NCBI GenBank assembly: GCA_964456745.1
Contig: CAYWBW010000040.1
Location: forward strand, 1-7,844
Source: CAYWBW01 sp964456745
Lineage (GTDB): Bacteria; Patescibacteriota; Gracilibacteria; GCA-2401425; JAJOLG01
DNA: 7,844 bases
Direction of reading: 5' to 3'
A model generated the notes under the pieces. The model saw only the letters and a list, made by a program, of their open reading frames with translations, searched no databases and had not been told where the DNA came from. A program made the position numbers and the translations under genes. Positions 5,894 to 7,844 of the stretch are shown in pieces (the first letter of the stretch is position 1; each line of letters starts with the position of its first letter).

Positions 5894-5916
5894 AAATATA
5901 AATAAATAATATTATT

Positions 5917-6669
5917 ATGATATTCTTGAAAAATATTTGGCATAGGTGAATACTTATATTTCCACTTTTATCAGTTTTAACAACTTTAATTTGCATAGAA
6001 ATATGACTAATTTTAGATATGAAAGTAATTGCATCAGTATTTTTCGTATGAATATTTTTCTGCTTTTGAATTGTTATGAATACAGCTGACGAAAGAAGAT
6101 TCAAAGCATATGAAGATATTGCATATATAAAATGAAATCTTTTAACATTACTCCAAATTGCAAAAACTCAAAGATTTAGTAAAAATGAAATAGATGTCAT
6201 AAAGAAAAAAATTGAAAACGTTATAATGATAATTACAGATTTTTTAACTACATCAGAATCAAAAACAAAATTTGAAAAATTTGAGAATGTAGATAATGCA
6301 TTTTTTGAAATTGAAAAAATTACTGAGATATTTAGAAATAATGAATTCCCATCTCCAGAAATATCAAGAATACATCAATTAGTATGACAAATGTATGTGT
6401 CTTATGAAAGATTATTATCTATAAAACAATATAGAACACCGATTATTCTACGTCTATTTTTAGAATTTTCATTAGGCTTATCTGTCTTTGTTCTTGCTCC
6501 AGAATTTGCAAGCTTATGATACTGGTGACTATTATCATCTTTTATTATTGCGTTTTTACTTATTTCTCTTATTCACATACAAAGATGAATAGAACATCCT
6601 TTTTGAGATGATATTGATGATGTAAAATTTGAATTTATTAATAACTTCGTTAAAAGATTAAATAAGTAG
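5917..6669 (+). CDS. Bestrophin-like membrane protein
   Basis: A 250-aa integral membrane protein. There are two hydrophobic segments at about 11-33 and 36-54, a long charged, helical middle (about 60-170), and two more segments at about 176-195 and 200-222. Two motifs recall bestrophin-type anion channels: Met-Asn55-Thr-Ala-Asp-Glu-Arg-Arg-Phe-Lys-Ala-Tyr-Glu after the second helix, at the place of the family's Asn-x-Ala-x-x-Arg-x-x-Glu, and Ile225-Glu-His-Pro-Phe-Gly-Asp-Asp-Ile-Asp-Asp near the C-terminus, at the place of its Ile-Glu-x-Pro-Phe-Gly-x-Asp-x-x-Asp gate/cation-clasp region. Arg-Thr-Pro-Ile-Ile-Leu-Arg before TM3 also fits. Overall the protein is shorter than typical bestrophins (about 280-300 aa) and divergent, so a channel function is an inference. 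Many Gly residues are UGA. The ATG at 5917 follows a promoter with TATAAT. Confidence 0.65.
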
Positions 6670-6705
6670 AAATATCAGCGGTTTTAATATTGCATAGTTT
6701 TATTC

Positions 6706-6733
6706 TTGACAGAAACAAAGGGAGATATTGTAT
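6706..6733 (+). promoter_or_regulatory. Possible promoter in the gap before hicB
   Basis: A consensus TTGACA (6706-6711) is followed after 16 bases by a poor -10, TTGTAT (6728-6733). If used, it would give a leader of about 140 bases before hicB, or an unrecognised short RNA. I see no clear gene between 6670 and 6879. Confidence 0.3.
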
Positions 6734-6849
6734 GTAAACAAGAAATAATGGACACACTAATCGTCAGATTTATTTTATTCTTGAGTTTCTATTAAATCGC
6801 AAGAGACAAGCAAAATAATAATACTTAACTTTACTTATTGCTAAAAACA

Positions 6850-6855
6850 TATAAT
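6850..6855 (+). promoter_or_regulatory. -10 box close to hicB
   Basis: A consensus TATAAT ends 24 bases before the hicB ATG and predicts a leader of about 18 bases, like the other promoters here. The best -35 candidate, TTAACT (6825-6830), is 19 bases upstream and weak. Confidence 0.4.
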
Positions 6856-6879
6856 CTACAAATAAATAATTATAAAAAT

Positions 6880-7073
6880 ATGAATAGATACGCATTTATA
6901 TACAAAGATGGTAAATACTATGTAGCAAAGAGTATTGAATGAGTTGTGTCCCAATGAGACTCATTGAAGAAGCTTTGGAAAATCTAAAAGAAGCATTGGA
7001 GCTTTATTATGAAGATAATGCTATTCAGAATTATGAATCATCTTACATAAGTTCATTTACAATTAACGCATAG
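6880..7073 (+). pseudogene. hicB: HicB antitoxin, frameshifted
   Basis: HicB-type antitoxin, the partner that neutralises HicA, here broken by a frameshift. From ATG 6880 the frame reads Met-Asn-Arg-Tyr-Ala-Phe-Ile-Tyr-Lys-Asp-Gly-Lys-Tyr-Tyr-Val-Ala, then Glu-Gly21-Val-Val-Ser-Gln-Gly26-Asp-Ser-Leu29, the usual HicB start, with Gly21 and Gly26 as UGA. The expected next segment, Glu-Glu-Ala-Leu-Glu-Asn-Leu-Lys-Glu-Ala-Leu-Glu-Leu-Tyr, is present but one frame over, starting at 6966; one missing base around 6964-6966 explains it. In the original frame, translation ends at TAA 6985-6987 after 35 residues. The shifted frame runs to TAG at 7071. The restored product of about 64 aa is a short HicB lacking a C-terminal DNA-binding domain. 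hicA follows 5 bases later. A sequencing error is the alternative explanation. Confidence 0.88.
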
Positions 7074-7078
7074 ATATT

Positions 7079-7267
7079 ATGCCAAAATCAGATTATACAT
7101 TTATATCTTGAAGTAAGCTTGTTAAATTACTTTCTAAGCATTTTAGTTTTTTTGAAGTATCACAAAAATGAAGTCATATAAAACTCAAAAATAAATTAGG
7201 CAGGGTAACAATAATCAATCAGATTTCCCCGTCAGCTTGCTGCGGGGCTAGATCGTCATATTGCTAA
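7079..7267 (+). pseudogene. hicA: HicA toxin, 3' end replaced by an insertion sequence
   Basis: The N-terminal part of a HicA mRNA interferase. Seen: Ile-Ser-Gly11-Ser-Lys-Leu-Val-Lys-Leu-Leu (9-18), Phe-Phe-Glu-Val-Ser-Gln-Lys-Gly31-Ser-His33-Ile-Lys-Leu (24-36) with the catalytic His33, and Gly-Arg-Val-Thr-Ile-Ile (41-46). Gly11 and Gly31 are UGA at family-conserved glycines. After about residue 46 the family's Pro-x-His and Gly-Thr-Leu-Arg C-terminus is missing. Instead the frame runs into the left end of the IS200-type element and stops at TAA 7265 after 62 codons; the last 15 or so residues are IS-derived. The catalytic core is kept but the C-terminal helix is lost, and its antitoxin is frameshifted, so the module is probably dead. 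It is 5 bases downstream of hicB. Confidence 0.9.
7227..7247 (+). repeat. IS200-type left-end hairpin
   Basis: CCCCG (7227-7231) pairs with CGGGG (7243-7247), CAGC (7233-7236) pairs with GCTG (7239-7242), with T7232 bulged out and TT as the loop. A GC-rich subterminal hairpin with a bulged T is what Y1 transposases recognise. It stands out strongly from the surrounding AT-rich sequence and lies 48 bases before the tnpA ATG. Confidence 0.85.
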
Positions 7268-7295
7268 ATAAGACGCAAAGAATACAATTATTTAC

Positions 7296-7736
7296 ATGAG
7301 TGATCACATCAAAAAAAGTCATAATGTAAATTTAATGTTATATCATTTAGCATATCCGTCTAAATACAGAAAAAAGATTTTTACTGAAGCAGTATAGTCA
7401 ACTTTAAAAAAGGTGTGTCTTGAAATAGAAAAAAGATATGAAATTAGATATGTTAAGATATGAGCAGATAAAGACCATGTACATTTTCTAATATAAAGTG
7501 TTCCAATAATATTACCTAAAGACATTGTTTAAATTACAAAGAGTATCACAGCTAGAGAAGTATTAAAAAAATACCCTGAAATAAAAAAAATACTATGGTG
7601 ATGAAAATTCTGGACAAGCTGATATTATATCAACACAGTATGACAGCATTGAAACGAAAGTGTCATAAAGAACTATGTAAAAAATCAGTGAAATGAATAC
7701 AAACAAATTCATAAATCTCAATTAGAATTATTCTAA
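7296..7736 (+). pseudogene. tnpA: IS200-type Y1 transposase TnpA with three in-frame stops
   Basis: A full-length IS200 TnpA frame (146 codons) with no frameshift but three internal stops: TAG 7395-7397, TAA 7494-7496 and TAA 7530-7532. Family landmarks are all present: the Ser-His-Asn-Val-x-x-Leu-x-Tyr-His start (8-17), Pro-Ser-Lys-Tyr-Arg-Lys (21-26), Cys-Leu-Glu-Ile-Glu-Lys-Arg-Tyr (41-48), Asp-Lys-Asp-His61-Val-His63-Phe-Leu holding the HUH metal-binding pair, Ser-Ile-Thr-Ala-Arg-Glu (83-88), Leu-Trp-Gly-Gly-Lys-Phe-Trp-Thr (100-107), and Tyr127-Val-Lys-Asn-Gln-Gly with the catalytic tyrosine. The stop at 7734 falls at the usual end after Leu-Glu-Leu-Phe. UGA supplies Gly at Gly56, Gly102, Gly103, Gly109, Gly116, Gly119 and Gly132, so the element is adapted to code 25. 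It would make single-strand DNA cuts for peel-and-paste transposition if intact; it now looks inactive. Confidence 0.95.
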
Positions 7737-7844
7737 GTTATCTAATTAATTAAAAAAGAAATAAATAAATCGTGTCATATAAAGGAGGTATAAGAAATTT
7801 AATTAATAATAGTAGCAGAGAAATGTATTGTGGTAAACTCTAGA

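Larger units (their letters stand above)
7218..7844 (+). mobile_element. IS200/IS605-family insertion sequence (right end not identified)
   Basis: The element interrupts hicA near 7218, judged from where HicA similarity stops. It contains a left-end hairpin (7227-7247) and an IS200-type tnpA (7296-7736). IS200/IS605 elements lack terminal inverted repeats and make no target duplication; they use subterminal hairpins. No matching right-end hairpin and no remaining hicA sequence are seen after tnpA, so the right boundary is uncertain and may lie beyond the window. No tnpB start is visible. The edges given are estimates. Confidence 0.75.

Noticed and set aside
5877..6104. Minus-strand open frame of 75 codons
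   Set aside because: It is antisense to the bestrophin-like gene, whose plus-strand frame runs 250 codons and carries recognisable motifs.
6748..6795. 15-codon hydrophobic ORF before hicB, resembling a type I toxin peptide
   Set aside because: Too short to separate from chance in AT-rich DNA, and no antisense RNA promoter or ribosome site is visible.
6961..6972. Programmed frameshift in hicB
   Set aside because: The site lacks a slippery heptamer and no downstream hairpin is obvious; with hicA also broken, a one-base deletion is simpler.
7343..7525. Minus-strand open frame of 60 codons
   Set aside because: It is the reverse complement of tnpA and has no independent support.
4433..7532. General reassignment of UAA/UAG to glutamine
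   Set aside because: All intact genes end naturally at UAA or UAG, including HigB and HigA whose C-termini match the family, and CAA/CAG are used normally for Gln.
144..7736. UGA read as tryptophan (mycoplasma-type code 4)
   Set aside because: UGA sits on conserved glycines in HigA, HigB, HicA, the GHKL G1 box and TnpA, and TGG is used for Trp in the same genes.
7781..7790. AAAGGAGGTA, a perfect Shine-Dalgarno-like motif near the window end
   Set aside because: No start codon at suitable spacing leads into a long frame; the nearest ATG (30 bases on) gives only six codons. It may belong to the IS right end or to something beyond the window.

Overview
This AT-rich window comes from a bacterium that reads UGA as glycine (genetic code 25), so most likely a member of Candidatus Gracilibacteria or Absconditabacteria (SR1). 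In-frame UGA falls on glycines that well-known families require: the Pro-Gly-Glu of HigA, the Ser-Gly-Glu of HigB, the Gln-Lys-Gly-Ser-His of HicA, the second glycine of the G1 box of a GHKL ATPase, and the Gly-Gly and Gln-Gly positions of an IS200 transposase. TGG still encodes Trp. Read with the standard code, nearly every gene here falls to pieces; read with UGA = Gly, full-length genes appear. UAA and UAG remain the stops. Apart from one unused motif at 7781-7790, no gene start has a Shine-Dalgarno sequence; starts follow AT-rich leaders.

Layout. 1-143: possible 3' tail of an upstream gene, then an inverted repeat ahead of gene 1. 144-1121 (+): unrecognised 325-aa protein. 1124-1864 (-): unrecognised 246-aa protein, convergent with the first and only 2 bp away. 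1885-1990: two divergent promoters. 2019-2399 (+): GNAT-like acetyltransferase. 2454-2798 (+): SemiSWEET/PQ-loop membrane protein. 2799-3118: non-coding stretch whose right part is a repeat-rich promoter. 3119-4151 (+): two-gene operon, a MerR-type DNA-binding domain fused to a GHKL ATPase, followed by a DUF4325 STAS-like protein; this is the most distinctive system in the window.

4262-5182: zone of small and damaged ORFs, including an interrupted unknown gene and a remnant of the C-terminal part of HicA. 5173-5826: intact higBA toxin-antitoxin operon with a textbook promoter and palindromic operator, lying between two copies of a T-rich direct repeat. 5917-6669 (+): membrane protein with bestrophin-like motifs. 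6880-7267: a decayed hicBA module, hicB frameshifted and hicA cut off by an insertion. 7218 to the window end: an IS200/IS605-type element with its left-end hairpin and a tnpA carrying three in-frame stops.

The left part is a set of intact small operons with their own promoters. The right part is an accessory region of toxin-antitoxin modules, debris and an insertion sequence. I found no tRNA, rRNA, CRISPR array or convincing intrinsic terminator.
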